From positions 1-64,000 of the forward strand of contig NZ_CP109793.1 of NCBI RefSeq assembly GCF_025857195.1: a DNA stretch of 64,000 nt, read 5' to 3'. The translations under genes and the position numbers were made by a program. Positions 18,041 to 26,850 of the stretch are shown here, piece by piece; position 1 is the first letter of the stretch; each line of letters opens with the position of its first letter. Below the pieces are notes generated by a model, which worked only from the letters and a program-made list of their open reading frames with translations, searched no databases and had not been told where the DNA came from. This DNA comes from Leisingera thetidis. Its GTDB lineage: Bacteria; Pseudomonadota; Alphaproteobacteria; Rhodobacterales; Rhodobacteraceae.

Positions 18041-18816
18041 GCCAACTTCTTTGCGCGTTCTGAACTGGTTACGCCTCACGCATGAAGGGTTTTCGTTTCC
18101 CGCGCGAGATCAGCGCCTATGCCGTCTGGGTCTACCATCGCTTTGCGCTCAGCACTGCCGATGTCGAGCATCTCCTCGCCGCACGTGCGTGCTGGTCAGT
18201 CGGGAAACAATCCGGCAACGGTTGAACCGCTTTGGCCACCATTTTGCCGATTGCATCCGGCGAGACAGGCCCGGTGCAGCCGACAAATGGCATCTCGATG
18301 AGGTGGTCATCCCGATCTGCGGCCGGAAATACTGGCTCTGGCGGGCGATCGACGCGAGCGGCAACGTGCTGGACATTTTCGTTCAGCCGCAGAGGAACGC
18401 CAAGGCTGCAAGGCGGTTTCTGGCAAGGCTGATCAACCGGTTCGGTGAGGCGCGTGTCATGATCACGGACAAGTTGCGCAGCTATTTCAAGCCGATCCAG
18501 GACCTTGCATTGGGTGCCGATCATCGTGCGCACAAGGGCCTGAACAACCGGATTGAGGGATCGCACAGGCCAACCCGGATACGCGAGAAGTTGATGGGCC
18601 GCTTCAAGTCACCCGGGCAATCCCAGAGGTTCCTCGCCGCTCACGATCAAATCAACACGATCTTCCGCCCCCGCCGCTATCGACTCTCCACCATCTCTTA
18701 CCTCCACGCCAGGACCGATGCTTTCGACCTCTGGAATACCTATGCGACTGAAATAGCCGCCTGATTGACAAGGGTCCCACAACTTTTCAATCATCCGAAA
18801 ATAAGTTGGCAATCCC
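18036..18816 (+). mobile_element. IS6-family element, copy B
   Basis: Same element as copy A in opposite orientation, with ends GATTGCCAACTT (18038) and AAGTTGGCAATCCC (to 18816). The transposase runs 18082-18764: MKGFRFPREISAYAVWVYHRFALS in one frame, then a frameshift near 18185 and the rest (SRETIRQRLNRFGHHFADCIRRDRPG...DKWHLDEVVIPICGRKYWLWRAID) in another. Both copies are broken, at different positions. No matching 8-bp target duplication surrounds the A-B pair. Confidence 0.88.
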
Positions 18817-18870
18817 TGGCTGAGGTCGACGGGGTGCCAGGCAAGACGCGCTGCAGCGGGTGCAGCCGGG

Positions 18871-20253
18871 TCAGGCCGGGTTTCCGATGCGGATGACTTC
18901 CAGGTGTTCGGGCACCCGCGACGGGCGGCCCAGTTCATGCGCGAGACGCCGCCGGAGCGCGTCAGAGGCTTCGGGCTCGCCATGCGTCAGATATGTCATG
19001 GCAGGCGCCGGGCCAGAAGCCATCCAGCGCAGCAGCTCATCGGCGTCGGCATGGCCCGAGAAGGTCTGGAGCTGGGCGACCTGGGCACTGATGTGGTAGT
19101 CCTGCCCGAATATGCGCAGGCGGCGCTCGCCTGCGGCCAGAGAGGCGCCGCGAGTGCCGCCCGCCTGATAGCCGGAAAGCACAATCATGGTCCGAAGGCG
19201 GCGGCCGAAGTTCACCACGTGATGCAGGATGCGCCCGCCGGTGATCATGCCGCTGGCCGAGATGATGACCATCGGGCCTTCGCGCGTGTTCAGTTCCCTG
19301 GACTGAGCTACTGAATTGATCCGGACAGGGAGCTGGAACACCGCCGCGCAGTCCTGCTGGGCAATCCGGTGCTCGGCGCAGTGGCGGGCATAAATGTCCG
19401 TGGCATCCGTCGCCATCGGGCTGTCGAGGAATACGGGAACCCGCGGAATGCGGCCAGCCGTCATCAGGCGGGAGAGCAAGTATATGATGCCCTGCGCGCG
19501 GCCGACGGCAAAGGCGGGGATCAGCACGATGCCCTTCTGCTTCAGGAACGGGGCCAGGATACCAGCCAGTTCGTCTTCTGGGGAAATGGCAGGGTGCAGG
19601 CGGTCGCCGTAGGTCGACTCGCAGACCAGCACATCGGCGCCTGCAAAAGGTTCCGGCGGCGGCATCAGCGGATCGCGGTCCTGGCCGAGGTCGCCGCTGA
19701 AATGCACCGTCTTGCCGCCAGCCCTGACCCGGATCTGACCAGCCCCCAGCAGGTGGCCCGCCCGGATGAATTCGGCGCTCAGGCCGCCGCCGAGATCCAG
19801 TTGCTTGCCGAAGGGGTGGGCCCGGAACCGGCGCAGCGCCGCCCGGGCGTCTGCTTCAGTGTAGAGCGGAGCCGGGCGCTTGTGCTTGGAATAGCCTTTG
19901 CGCCGCGCATGCTGCGCCTCTTCCTCCTGCAGGCGGCCGCTGTCCGGCAGCAGCAGCCCGCAAAGGTCGCGGGTCGGCGGGGTGCAGTAGACCGATGCCT
20001 GGCAGCCCGAGCGGATCAGAGCCGGAAGGTAGCCGGAATGATCGAGATGGGCATGCGTCAGCAGGATGGCGGTGATGGATCCGGGGCGGACCGGGAATGG
20101 CTTGCGGTTGCGCCTCCTGAGATGCTTGTAGCCCTGATAGAGGCCGCAATCGATCAGCACCCGCTGGCGCCCGGATTCGATCAGGTAGCGGGAGCCGGTG
20201 ACTGTTCCGGTGGCCCCGAGGAAACGCAGCCTGACACTGTTCTGTGATGACAT
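18871..20253 (-). CDS. MBL-fold beta-CASP ribonuclease-type hydrolase
   Basis: 460 aa. Metallo-beta-lactamase motif LLTHAHLDHSGYLP (about residues 64-77) and later HFSGDLG, CESTYGDR, then the beta-CASP part with VLIPAFAVGRAQ, VFLDSPMA, ISASGMITGGRILHH and QTFSGHADADELL. These are the hallmarks of RNA-processing MBL/beta-CASP enzymes (CPSF/YSH1-like bacterial family). Last gene of a probable operon sorA-sorB-usp-this, 68 bp after usp. Such genes often sit beside universal stress proteins in oxygen-responsive loci. Cytoplasmic. Confidence 0.92.
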   Translation of the reverse strand: MSSQNSVRLRFLGATGTVTGSRYLIESGRQRVLIDCGLYQGYKHLRRRNRKPFPVRPGSITAILLTHAHLDHSGYLPALIRSGCQASVYCTPPTRDLCGLLLPDSGRLQEEEAQHARRKGYSKHKRPAPLYTEADARAALRRFRAHPFGKQLDLGGGLSAEFIRAGHLLGAGQIRVRAGGKTVHFSGDLGQDRDPLMPPPEPFAGADVLVCESTYGDRLHPAISPEDELAGILAPFLKQKGIVLIPAFAVGRAQGIIYLLSRLMTAGRIPRVPVFLDSPMATDATDIYARHCAEHRIAQQDCAAVFQLPVRINSVAQSRELNTREGPMVIISASGMITGGRILHHVVNFGRRLRTMIVLSGYQAGGTRGASLAAGERRLRIFGQDYHISAQVAQLQTFSGHADADELLRWMASGPAPAMTYLTHGEPEASDALRRRLAHELGRPSRVPEHLEVIRIGNPA

Positions 20254-20321
20254 GGCCCGCTCCTGAATTTGTGTGACGAGCGGGGCGCCTGGGTGCCCCG
20301 CCAGCCGGTCCGGTCCGTGGC

Positions 20322-21152
20322 TTACTTGGAAAACAGGACCGGCAGCTTCGAACGTTCCAGCAGTTCGCGCGTGGCGGCACCGATCACGAAGTCATAGGCC
20401 CAGGAATGCCCGAAGGCGCCCGCCGCCAGCATGTCGGCGCCGCATTCCACCGCCACCTTGACCAGCATGGAGCCGGTGTCCAGCGCGGTCCGCTCGCGGT
20501 CGATCAGGGTCACGGCATGCCCGTGCCTGTCAAAAGCCGCAGCTATGTCCTCGCGGCAGGCGAGCCCAAGGCCGCCGTCGCCGATGTGGAGGATCGAAAT
20601 ACTGGCACCGGGCTGCGCCAGAGCGCGGGCATAGTGAGCGGCGCGGATAGCCTCGCGGGTATTGCTCCAGCCGATCAGGATGTTTGTGCCGATGGGGGCG
20701 GGGGGCCAGCCGTCCGGGAGGATCAGAACTGGGCGCCCGGAATGGCGGATCAGCTGTTCCTGCAACTGCCGATTGCTGTGCCTCGAGCCCTTCTTCGGGC
20801 ATTGCCCCGCCAGCACAAGGTCCGCAGCGGCCACATTCTCGAGCAGAAAGTTCTCCGCGCTTTCGCTGCCCAGCGGCTGCTGGCGGAAATCGGACAGGAA
20901 ATCCCGCCCCGCCACGGCAGCCTGAAAGGCCTCGGCGATTGCCACTGCTTCCTGCCGCTGCCATTCGGGGATGAATGCCGCGCCATAGCTTACAAGACTG
21001 CCTTCGGTGCCGGCAAAGGGTACCTGGGCTTCCATCGGCAGTACGCCGGTCAGATGGGCGCCGGTGCGGCTGGCCATATCCGCGGCTGCAGGGATGAGCC
21101 ACTGCGCCTCTTTTGCCGAAAACAGCGCAACCGCCAGGGATTTGATTGTCAT
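20322..21152 (-). CDS. Universal stress protein, tandem UspA domains
   Basis: 276 aa containing two Usp-like halves. The second half ends with the classic signature DMLAAGAFGHSWAYDFVIGAATRELLERSKLPVLFSK. The first (ADLVLAGQCPKKG...SGRPVLILPDG) is more divergent and lacks the GxxG-S/T ATP-binding turn. Cytosolic stress-response protein of unknown partner. 28 bp downstream of sorB, so co-transcribed with the sulfite dehydrogenase genes. Confidence 0.9.
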   Translation of the reverse strand: MTIKSLAVALFSAKEAQWLIPAAADMASRTGAHLTGVLPMEAQVPFAGTEGSLVSYGAAFIPEWQRQEAVAIAEAFQAAVAGRDFLSDFRQQPLGSESAENFLLENVAAADLVLAGQCPKKGSRHSNRQLQEQLIRHSGRPVLILPDGWPPAPIGTNILIGWSNTREAIRAAHYARALAQPGASISILHIGDGGLGLACREDIAAAFDRHGHAVTLIDRERTALDTGSMLVKVAVECGADMLAAGAFGHSWAYDFVIGAATRELLERSKLPVLFSK

Positions 21153-21180
21153 CGCTTTACTCCTTGCTGCTGGGTCGCTC

Positions 21181-21540
21181 TCAGCGGAGCGGGAAATTTG
21201 GCCGGTCCGTGTTGTAGTGGGCAGAGAGGTAATCCAGGATGATCCTTCGCTCGTCAGGGTCGAGTTCGGACATGCCCTGCTCCTCGGTCATCCAGTCCAG
21301 CAAACCGCTCCAGCCTTCGCGCGTCTTGCCCTGCTGGGCGACGATCATCTCGGAATGGCAGGCGGTACAGGCATAGTAGGTTTCCTCCGCTCCCTCTGCC
21401 GCGACCAGCTGGCCGAATTCGCTGTCCTCAGAAACTTGGGCCTGTGCCTGTGAAAGCGCGCTGCACAGGGCGGCACAGGCGGCTGCAAGCCTGAGCCGAG
21501 CTTGGCGAGAGCCCATCCCTGATGCCGGATGCCCGGGCAT
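21181..21540 (-). CDS. sorB: c-type cytochrome subunit of sulfite dehydrogenase
   Basis: 119 aa from ATG 21540 (internal ATG 21516 also possible). Signal peptide (LRLAAACAALCSALSQAQAQ) followed by a single haem motif CTACH in YYACTACHSEMI and a distal Met in GMSELDPDE. Overlaps the sorA stop by one base (TGATG), so translationally coupled. Periplasmic electron acceptor for the molybdenum enzyme SorA, passing electrons from sulfite to the respiratory chain. Confidence 0.85.
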   Translation of the reverse strand: MPGHPASGMGSRQARLRLAAACAALCSALSQAQAQVSEDSEFGQLVAAEGAEETYYACTACHSEMIVAQQGKTREGWSGLLDWMTEEQGMSELDPDERRIILDYLSAHYNTDRPNFPLR

Positions 21541-22826
21541 CAGCTGACCCGCAGGCCGACACGGTGCATCCGGTTGTTCAGATAGCCCTTGGGATTCCAG
21601 TCGATGGCGAAACGCTGCATTTCGTCGGCGCTGTCGATGGCGCGGGCCCAGATCTCGTAATAGCCGGCAACCGGGAAGCGCACGGTGCTGCGCCAGTTCT
21701 GCCAGGCGCCTTCATTGACCGGCGGGTCCAGCTCTGCTGCCTGCCAGCTGGCCCCGAAGTCATAGGAGATGTCGAGCCGGTCCACCGTGCGGTCGCCGGA
21801 CCAGGCGTGGCCGCGCACCTCTGTCTCCATCCCGGACGCGGCGCCGTTGGCGGGGAAGGTGATCAGCGATTTTACCGGCATCCGCTCGATAATCCGGAAA
21901 TCCTCCTTGGGCACGTCGTCGCCCGGGGCCACCGGGTACGCGGGCACGCGGTAGGAAGTGCCGGTCATCTTGGGACCGTCATGCACCTGGTCGCGCAGCT
22001 CGATCCGGGTCAGCCATTTCTGCGAGCAGGAGCCGGGCCAGCCCGGCACCACCAGCCGCAGCGGGGCACCGTTCATCGGGTGCAGGTCCACCCCGTTCAT
22101 CGCAAAGGCGATCAGCACGTTGTCCGTCAGTGCCTTGGCAATCGGCAGCCCGCGCGAGATCGGCAGCTTGTCCGGATCGCCAGAAAGATGCCCGTCCGCC
22201 CCGTAGTGCGCGGTATAGACCACGTTGTCCTGGACGCCAGCCGCCTGCAGCACATCGCGCAGCCGCACCCCGGTCCATTCCGAGCAGGCTACCGCGCCGT
22301 AGGTCCACTGGTTGCCGCTGGCCGGCGGGTCGAAGAAGGCCCGCCCGTTGCCGCCGCATTCCAGAGTCAGCGCCAGCGTGACCACTTCGAAGCGGTCTCT
22401 GAGGTCCGCAATCGAAAGTTCCAGCGGGCTGTCTACGAAGCCGTCAACCGACAGCATCCAGCCTTCGGGGCTTGTGTCATCTGGCGCGAGCCCGTTGTTG
22501 CGGATGAAATGGCGTTCTGTCGGGGTGATTGGGTCATCCAGCAGCTCCGGCGGCGTCTCGGCATTCAGCGGGCGGTCATTCAGCAGGGTGAGACCGTCCT
22601 TGCCCGCCAGCCCGTTTTCGCTGGCCATCGCGGCCGGGAAAAACCCGTTCGGAAGGTTGCGGTGAAACGGAACCGCCATGCCTGCCACGGCGCCAAGGCC
22701 AGCCAGGCCTGCGGTTTTCAGGAAGCGGCGGCGGCCAGGGCCGGGCGCCACACCCGCTTTTTCGGCGTCCCGCTGGGCCGCAGGCCGTTTTACTGCATCA
22801 GGTTTCAGCTTGATTTCCGAGGCCAT
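21540..22826 (-). CDS. sorA: Sulfite dehydrogenase, molybdopterin subunit
   Basis: 428 aa from ATG 22826, preceded by AAGGGAGAAAAC. Tat signal GRRRFLKTAGLAGLGAVAGMA (residues 31-51) sends the folded protein to the periplasm. The sulfite-oxidase fold has the Mo-ligating Cys in TLECGGNGRAF (C157) and the conserved PLRLVVPGWPGSCSQKWLTRIEL block; the C-terminal dimerisation domain follows (VRGHAWSGDRTVDRLDISYDFGASW). Oxidises sulfite to sulfate with SorB. Related SoxC (sulfane dehydrogenase) is an alternative, but there are no sox genes here. Confidence 0.9.
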   Translation of the reverse strand: MASEIKLKPDAVKRPAAQRDAEKAGVAPGPGRRRFLKTAGLAGLGAVAGMAVPFHRNLPNGFFPAAMASENGLAGKDGLTLLNDRPLNAETPPELLDDPITPTERHFIRNNGLAPDDTSPEGWMLSVDGFVDSPLELSIADLRDRFEVVTLALTLECGGNGRAFFDPPASGNQWTYGAVACSEWTGVRLRDVLQAAGVQDNVVYTAHYGADGHLSGDPDKLPISRGLPIAKALTDNVLIAFAMNGVDLHPMNGAPLRLVVPGWPGSCSQKWLTRIELRDQVHDGPKMTGTSYRVPAYPVAPGDDVPKEDFRIIERMPVKSLITFPANGAASGMETEVRGHAWSGDRTVDRLDISYDFGASWQAAELDPPVNEGAWQNWRSTVRFPVAGYYEIWARAIDSADEMQRFAIDWNPKGYLNNRMHRVGLRVS

Positions 22827-22982
22827 GAGTTTTCTCCCTTTTTTCAGATGAAGGCTGGACCACCGGGTGTCAGCCGCACGAAGGTGTGCCTGGGCCGCAT
22901 CCGGGATACCGCTCCACACACCCGTGCTGCGCCGCCGCGGAGACCATTGCAGATATTTGACCACGCGCCTGTCTCCGGTGCA

Positions 22983-22996
22983 TTGATGGCGGTTAA
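22983..22996. promoter_or_regulatory. Possible FNR-type box upstream of sorA
   Basis: TTGATGGCGGTTAA matches the FNR/Dnr consensus TTGAT-N4-ATCAA at 8 of 10 positions and is about 160 bp upstream of the sorA start. Universal stress and beta-CASP genes are frequent FnrL targets in this family. Weak evidence by itself. Confidence 0.25.
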
Positions 22997-23019
22997 TGGG
23001 CTTAAATCGGTGCAAGCTG

Positions 23020-23600
23020 TCATTTTAGCACCGGCAGGCCGGTCCAATAGCGGGCCCATTCGCTTTCACGGCCTCTCACCACTCGGCGGCCTTCCGACAC
23101 CCCTGCCGCTGTGTCACCACGGCGAATTGCATTTCGGGCTCATCCTTGAAGTTGCAGAAGACAAGCACCCAGTCCGCGGTCCGCCCAAGCGCATGCTCGC
23201 GCAGAGTTGGAAAACAGTAAGGTCAAATGCCAGCCGCCGCACGTGAGGTGGAGGACGGGCAGCCAGGCCTCTTCTGCAGGGTTGAAACGGCGCGGCGCTA
23301 TCTTGCGCAGCTTTTCCCGGTAAATGGCATCTGCTTCAAGTAGCAGCTGAACTGGAGGTTCGTGCACGCCGCGGCGCGGAGTCCTGATCCGGCGGATTGC
23401 TTCAAGCGGGTCGGACAGTGCGGCAAGAATTGCACTGCGGCGTCGCGGGCCGAGACCGGAGACTTTCATCCTGGAATCTCGCAAAGCAATTTCCAAGTCC
23501 TCCAGCGTCTGGGCGTCGAACTGTCCGGTGAATCTGCCAGCAAGCGCTGGCCCTATGCCCGACACTGTTTGAAAGAATTCTTCCGGGCCGGTTTCCCCCG
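23020..23600 (-). pseudogene. PolX-like helix-hairpin-helix DNA-binding protein, truncated and frameshifted
   Basis: Helix-hairpin-helix repeat (VSGIGPALAGRF ... VSGLGPRRRSAILAAL), then the family block IAPRRFNPAEEAWLPVLHLTCGGWHLTLLFSNSARA. After this the frame changes to HALGRTADWVLVFCNFKDEPEMQFAVVTQ and again to RVVRGRESEWARYWTGLPVLK, so two shifts break the C-terminus (near 23165 and 23090). The N-terminus lacks a start codon; a stop precedes it. Upstream sequence is replaced by an IS6 remnant. Confidence 0.78.
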
Positions 23601-23643
23601 GAGGCGGTCAAGCTGTTACCATCGTCCTATGGTCAGGATTTCC

Positions 23644-24346
23644 GGGTCCGTTGTTATAACGGCAGAGGGGTGTGTTTATCGCCGGCTGTGCTCGCCTGTC
23701 ACGCAGCCTTCTGGAACAGTTTGGAGATGAAGGTGATCTCGTTGATCACCCCGGTTTCACAATTCTCAAATTGGCCTTTTCGAATGGTGCGGAAGGTTTC
23801 GATGCCAGCGAGCGCGGCCTTGGCTCCGGCCAGCGTCTGGAACCCGCGAATGGGACGCAATCGCTGCTTCAGTGCGGCATGATCACTCTCGATTCGATTG
23901 CTCAAATACTTGCGGTCAACGTTGCGGATAGCATTTTCAGGCCCGAGGCGGCCGTTGATCTCGCCGATCACCTTTGCATAGCTGTGCGCCTTGTCGGTGA
24001 CGATTGTAAGCGGCTGATAACAGCGCACGGTGTCCCGCGCTTGGCGCAGAAATGCCCTTGCAGTCCGCGGCAGGAGCGGTGTCGGGCTTGGGCCCGCTTC
24101 CGGATTTCGGGACCAAACTTTACACCCATCGGTGAACCGTCGAGGCATCAACTGCAACGCCCCGCTCAGCAAGCATATCCCGTACGTCCCGGCACGACAG
24201 CGGGTAGCGGCAGTACCAGCGCACCGCCAGCAGGATGACCTCGCGCGGAAACCGGTGCCGCTTGAACGGATTGCGCCGGGACATCGCTCACTCCTCAGCT
24301 AGGGCAACGATGTCACTGACATCTCGATGGTTAATGCAATGGACCC
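23644..24346 (-). mobile_element. IS6-family element, internally deleted (copy C)
   Basis: Bounded by GGGTCCGTTGTTATAAC (23644) and the inverse GTTAATGCAATGGACCC (to 24346). The transposase reads FKRHRFPREVILLAVRWYCRYPLSCRDVRDMLAERGVAVDASTVHRW in one frame, then breaks at about 24125. The C-terminal part (TIVTDKAHSYAKVIGEINGRLGP ... SNRIESDHAALKQRL) continues to 23699. The block carrying the first catalytic Asp is missing, so it is inactive. A different IS6 subtype from copies A/B. Confidence 0.85.
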
Positions 24347-24478
24347 GTGCAGAGGCACATACAGCATCCAAGCCCGTCTGAACCGCACGGGGAACCGAGC
24401 GGTTCAGGAAAAGAAACATGAAACTAGTTTGTAGCCCGGTCGTGCAGATCTAGATAGTCTGTGCTGGGGTGGAGGAAT

Positions 24479-25987
24479 TCACTCGGAAGACCAGGCTGCT
24501 TCGTAGGCCTCTTCGATGAGGACGACTTCCTCTTCGGTTAGTGCCGAGAATTCCTTGCGCAAGGCGCGCCTGGATAGCTTACCATTGCCTTGTTCCAGAA
24601 ATCCTCGCAGCAGATCCACCATGCGTGCCGGCAAATCCAGTATCTCATCGACACTGGATTTGAACCGGTCATAGCGCTCGATGTAGTCGATTTCTTTGGG
24701 GAGATCCTGTTCAACCGTTTCTCTGACGCAATCGGCGACGAACTCGGCATGCATGGTGCTGTCGAAGAAGCGGTAAAATACCGCCGTGTCTGACAGGACC
24801 TTCACATTACCTTGGGCAGTGGGCTTCCAGTCGATGAACTCCATCATCGGCCCCGACACGGACTTTAGGACTTCGCTGTATTCCTCGATGCGCCGGTAAA
24901 CCACGACGCTGATCGGGAAGACCAGGCCCGCTGGATTGAACCCGCCACGGGCCAAGACATGGTGCAGCAGATACCGGTGAAGACGACCGTTCCCATCCTC
25001 GAAGGGGTGGATATAGACAAAGCCAAACGCCACCGCGGCCGCCACCACCATCGGATCAACGCCGCCCTTGAGAGCCCGGGCTTCATAGAGCGCAATTCCG
25101 TCCAAAAGGTCTGCCAGATCCTCATGCCGGGCGCTGATATGCACCGGTTCCGGGAACTTTCCGTCACGGGTGTGACCACCAATAAATCCGCCCTCCTTTC
25201 GAACACCCATCTTCACGAAGCGCGCATCTTTCAAGACAATCTGTTGGAGGCGCTCAAGCTCGCCGTTCGATAGCTGATGGCTTCCTGCCTCTCCGATCGC
25301 ACGCGCCCAGCGGGCGGCACGCTGGGGGCCGGGCTTCTCCTGCTCGATCGCAAAGGAGGCCTTGGAATCGTCCAGCAGCAAGAAGGCCGCGGCGCGCGAC
25401 ACGATATGTTGGGGCGCCTTTTCGGTAACCTCCCTTGCCCGAGCCGGCAATTGAAGCGCGATCAGTTGGTTGAGCCTCGAAGACCTCTGCACGAGCGGAC
25501 AAAAGGCCGGAGTGCCAGGCAGGTTGTCGATGATTTTGTGGCGCGCCGATCGCTCTCCGGAGTTTATGGTGAAATAGATGTCTGGGTCGAGCGCTGGCTC
25601 ATACTTCACCTTCCCCAGATCGGGCAGGTCCAGCTTCTCGTCCGTCAGCCATTCCCAGAAGAACCAAAGCCGACGCGCAAAGAGGCCAGTCGCTCCCGCC
25701 AAGGCCCGGGAGATTTCGGAAGAGTCCGCAACCCTGGTGGTCTCATGCATGACCCACAGATCAATGCCTTCGTTCTTGATGGCAAACATAAGATGATCGA
25801 ACATGGTCTCACCTGGCCATTGCTGCGATCGGAATATCTCCCACTCAGGCTCGGATCGTCGTTCGTGGCGATCGGAGACAAGAGACAGGCGGCGTGGCAT
25901 GGGCACGCGAAGGCCGAGCTCGCTGACCAGCCAGCCATATCCTGCAATCCGGCCTGGGCCGGGAAGTTTCCGTCCATAGAAATTCAT
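24479..25987 (-). CDS. fic: Fic-family AMP-transferase-type protein
   Basis: 502 aa from ATG 25987. The Fic core motif HPFEDGNGRLHR is complete (about residues 324-335), matching HPFx(D/E)GNGRxxR. An N-terminal helix DDSKASFAIEQEKPG resembles the class II inhibitory motif (S/T)xxxE(G/N), though Gln replaces Gly/Asn. Family members attach AMP or another nucleotide moiety to Ser/Thr/Tyr of target proteins and are often toxins or regulators. No antitoxin-like gene is adjacent. The upstream region has five copies of a GTGAAGAA-type motif. The final 60 residues form a winged-helix-like tail. Confidence 0.9.
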   Translation of the reverse strand: MNFYGRKLPGPGRIAGYGWLVSELGLRVPMPRRLSLVSDRHERRSEPEWEIFRSQQWPGETMFDHLMFAIKNEGIDLWVMHETTRVADSSEISRALAGATGLFARRLWFFWEWLTDEKLDLPDLGKVKYEPALDPDIYFTINSGERSARHKIIDNLPGTPAFCPLVQRSSRLNQLIALQLPARAREVTEKAPQHIVSRAAAFLLLDDSKASFAIEQEKPGPQRAARWARAIGEAGSHQLSNGELERLQQIVLKDARFVKMGVRKEGGFIGGHTRDGKFPEPVHISARHEDLADLLDGIALYEARALKGGVDPMVVAAAVAFGFVYIHPFEDGNGRLHRYLLHHVLARGGFNPAGLVFPISVVVYRRIEEYSEVLKSVSGPMMEFIDWKPTAQGNVKVLSDTAVFYRFFDSTMHAEFVADCVRETVEQDLPKEIDYIERYDRFKSSVDEILDLPARMVDLLRGFLEQGNGKLSRRALRKEFSALTEEEVVLIEEAYEAAWSSE

Positions 25988-26030
25988 CACCGGGCCTCGA
26001 AATCAGTCACTGACTGAGAAAACGCTTAGA

Positions 26031-26130
26031 TTTTCTTCACCTTCGTGGCAAGATCACCCGTGAAGAAAACCTTCACTGCATGTCGTTTTTCTTCACTACT
26101 TGTACCATCTTGTCGGATTTCTTCACTGCA
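26031..26130. promoter_or_regulatory. Cluster of CTTCAC/GTGAAG motifs upstream of fic
   Basis: TTTTCTTCAC (26031-26040), GTGAAGAAAA (26060-26069, opposite orientation), CCTTCACTGCAT (26070-26081), TTTTTCTTCAC (26086-26096) and ATTTCTTCACTGCA (26117-26130): five occurrences of one 8-mer core in 100 bp, immediately upstream of fic. Probable multi-site operator for an unidentified regulator; the phasing is irregular. Confidence 0.55.
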
Positions 26131-26141
26131 TCCGCCGCTTG

Positions 26142-26263
26142 GGCACCGAAAAGTTAACCGACGAGGCGCAAAATCCGGGCTGGTTTTTTTATGTTCAGAC
26201 GGCTTCGAGTTGAGCGATGTCGTGCCACGTAACCTGCTGCAACCACACAAACTTTACGGTGCC
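26142..26263. mobile_element. MITE-like deletion derivative of an IS6 element
   Basis: 122 bp with inverted ends GGCACCGAAAAGTTAACC and ACTTTACGGTGCC, matching the ends of the IS6 element at 45369-46177 (GGCACTGTAAAGTTAACC / CTTTACGGTGCC). The subterminal sequence also aligns: GGGCTGG...ATGTTC...TTGAGCGATGTCGTGCCAC versus GGGCTGG...ATGTTC...TTAGCGATATCGCGCCAC. The transposase gene is missing entirely. Confidence 0.7.
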
Positions 26264-26419
26264 CCTTCTGTCCCAGTCGGTCTGCTTTGTTACGAAGTTC
26301 TTGTAGTGGAAGTAGGGCAGGGGGGAACTACTTTGCCGTTAGGGCGGCGTAGCATGAGGACACAATCCAAGAAGTGGCCGCCTGAGGAATGCACACTACC
26401 CCAATGGGAATAGTGAAAT

Positions 26420-26761
26420 GTGACGATTCAATTACTGTTAGAGCTCGATCCGAGTTATCTAGCGGCTGGGCTGGTGATGGGTCTTGCAGTCGGGGGCGGC
26501 CTTTATGCCAGGTAGTCAAAAGAGAAGAGTGATCTTGCTGTCCAGGCGGAGAACAACTGCGTATCATGGTTTGAAGAGGACAGGAGCTTAGGCGGATTTG
26601 GTTCTTTCGCTGTCGACCGCTGGGAGAAAGATGGCCGGATCGTAGTCGAAGCCGGCTTTGACAAGATTGGAAGTTCGTACAAGTCCAGGCTTTGTGTGTT
26701 CAACCCGAAAACCAGTAGGATGAAGGCGCCTACCAACTTCGGCCGAGGCAGGTGGGAGTAA
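26420..26761 (+). pseudogene. Small membrane-anchored protein with in-frame TAG
   Basis: GTG 26420 starts MTIQLLLELDPSYLAAGLVMGLAVGGGLYAR, one membrane segment, then a TAG codon at 26513. The same frame continues open for 81 codons (KEKSDLAVQAENNCVSWFEEDRSLGG ... VVEAGFDKIGSSYKSRLCVFNPKTSRM) to TAA at 26759. The continuity argues for one gene of about 113 aa with an amber mutation, or for readthrough. No family recognised. Confidence 0.5.
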
Positions 26762-26850
26762 AGAGACAAGTCTATCCGAAGGTATCCCTTTTTAGTAACA
26801 AGTGCTGTCAGCACCAAAACGGGGCAGGCGGCAAATGTGAGGGGAAGTGT

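Noticed and set aside
15544..18816. Composite transposon made by IS6 copies A and B
   Set aside because: Orientation fits, but I found no matching 8-bp flanking duplication and both transposases are broken. Called two separate IS copies.
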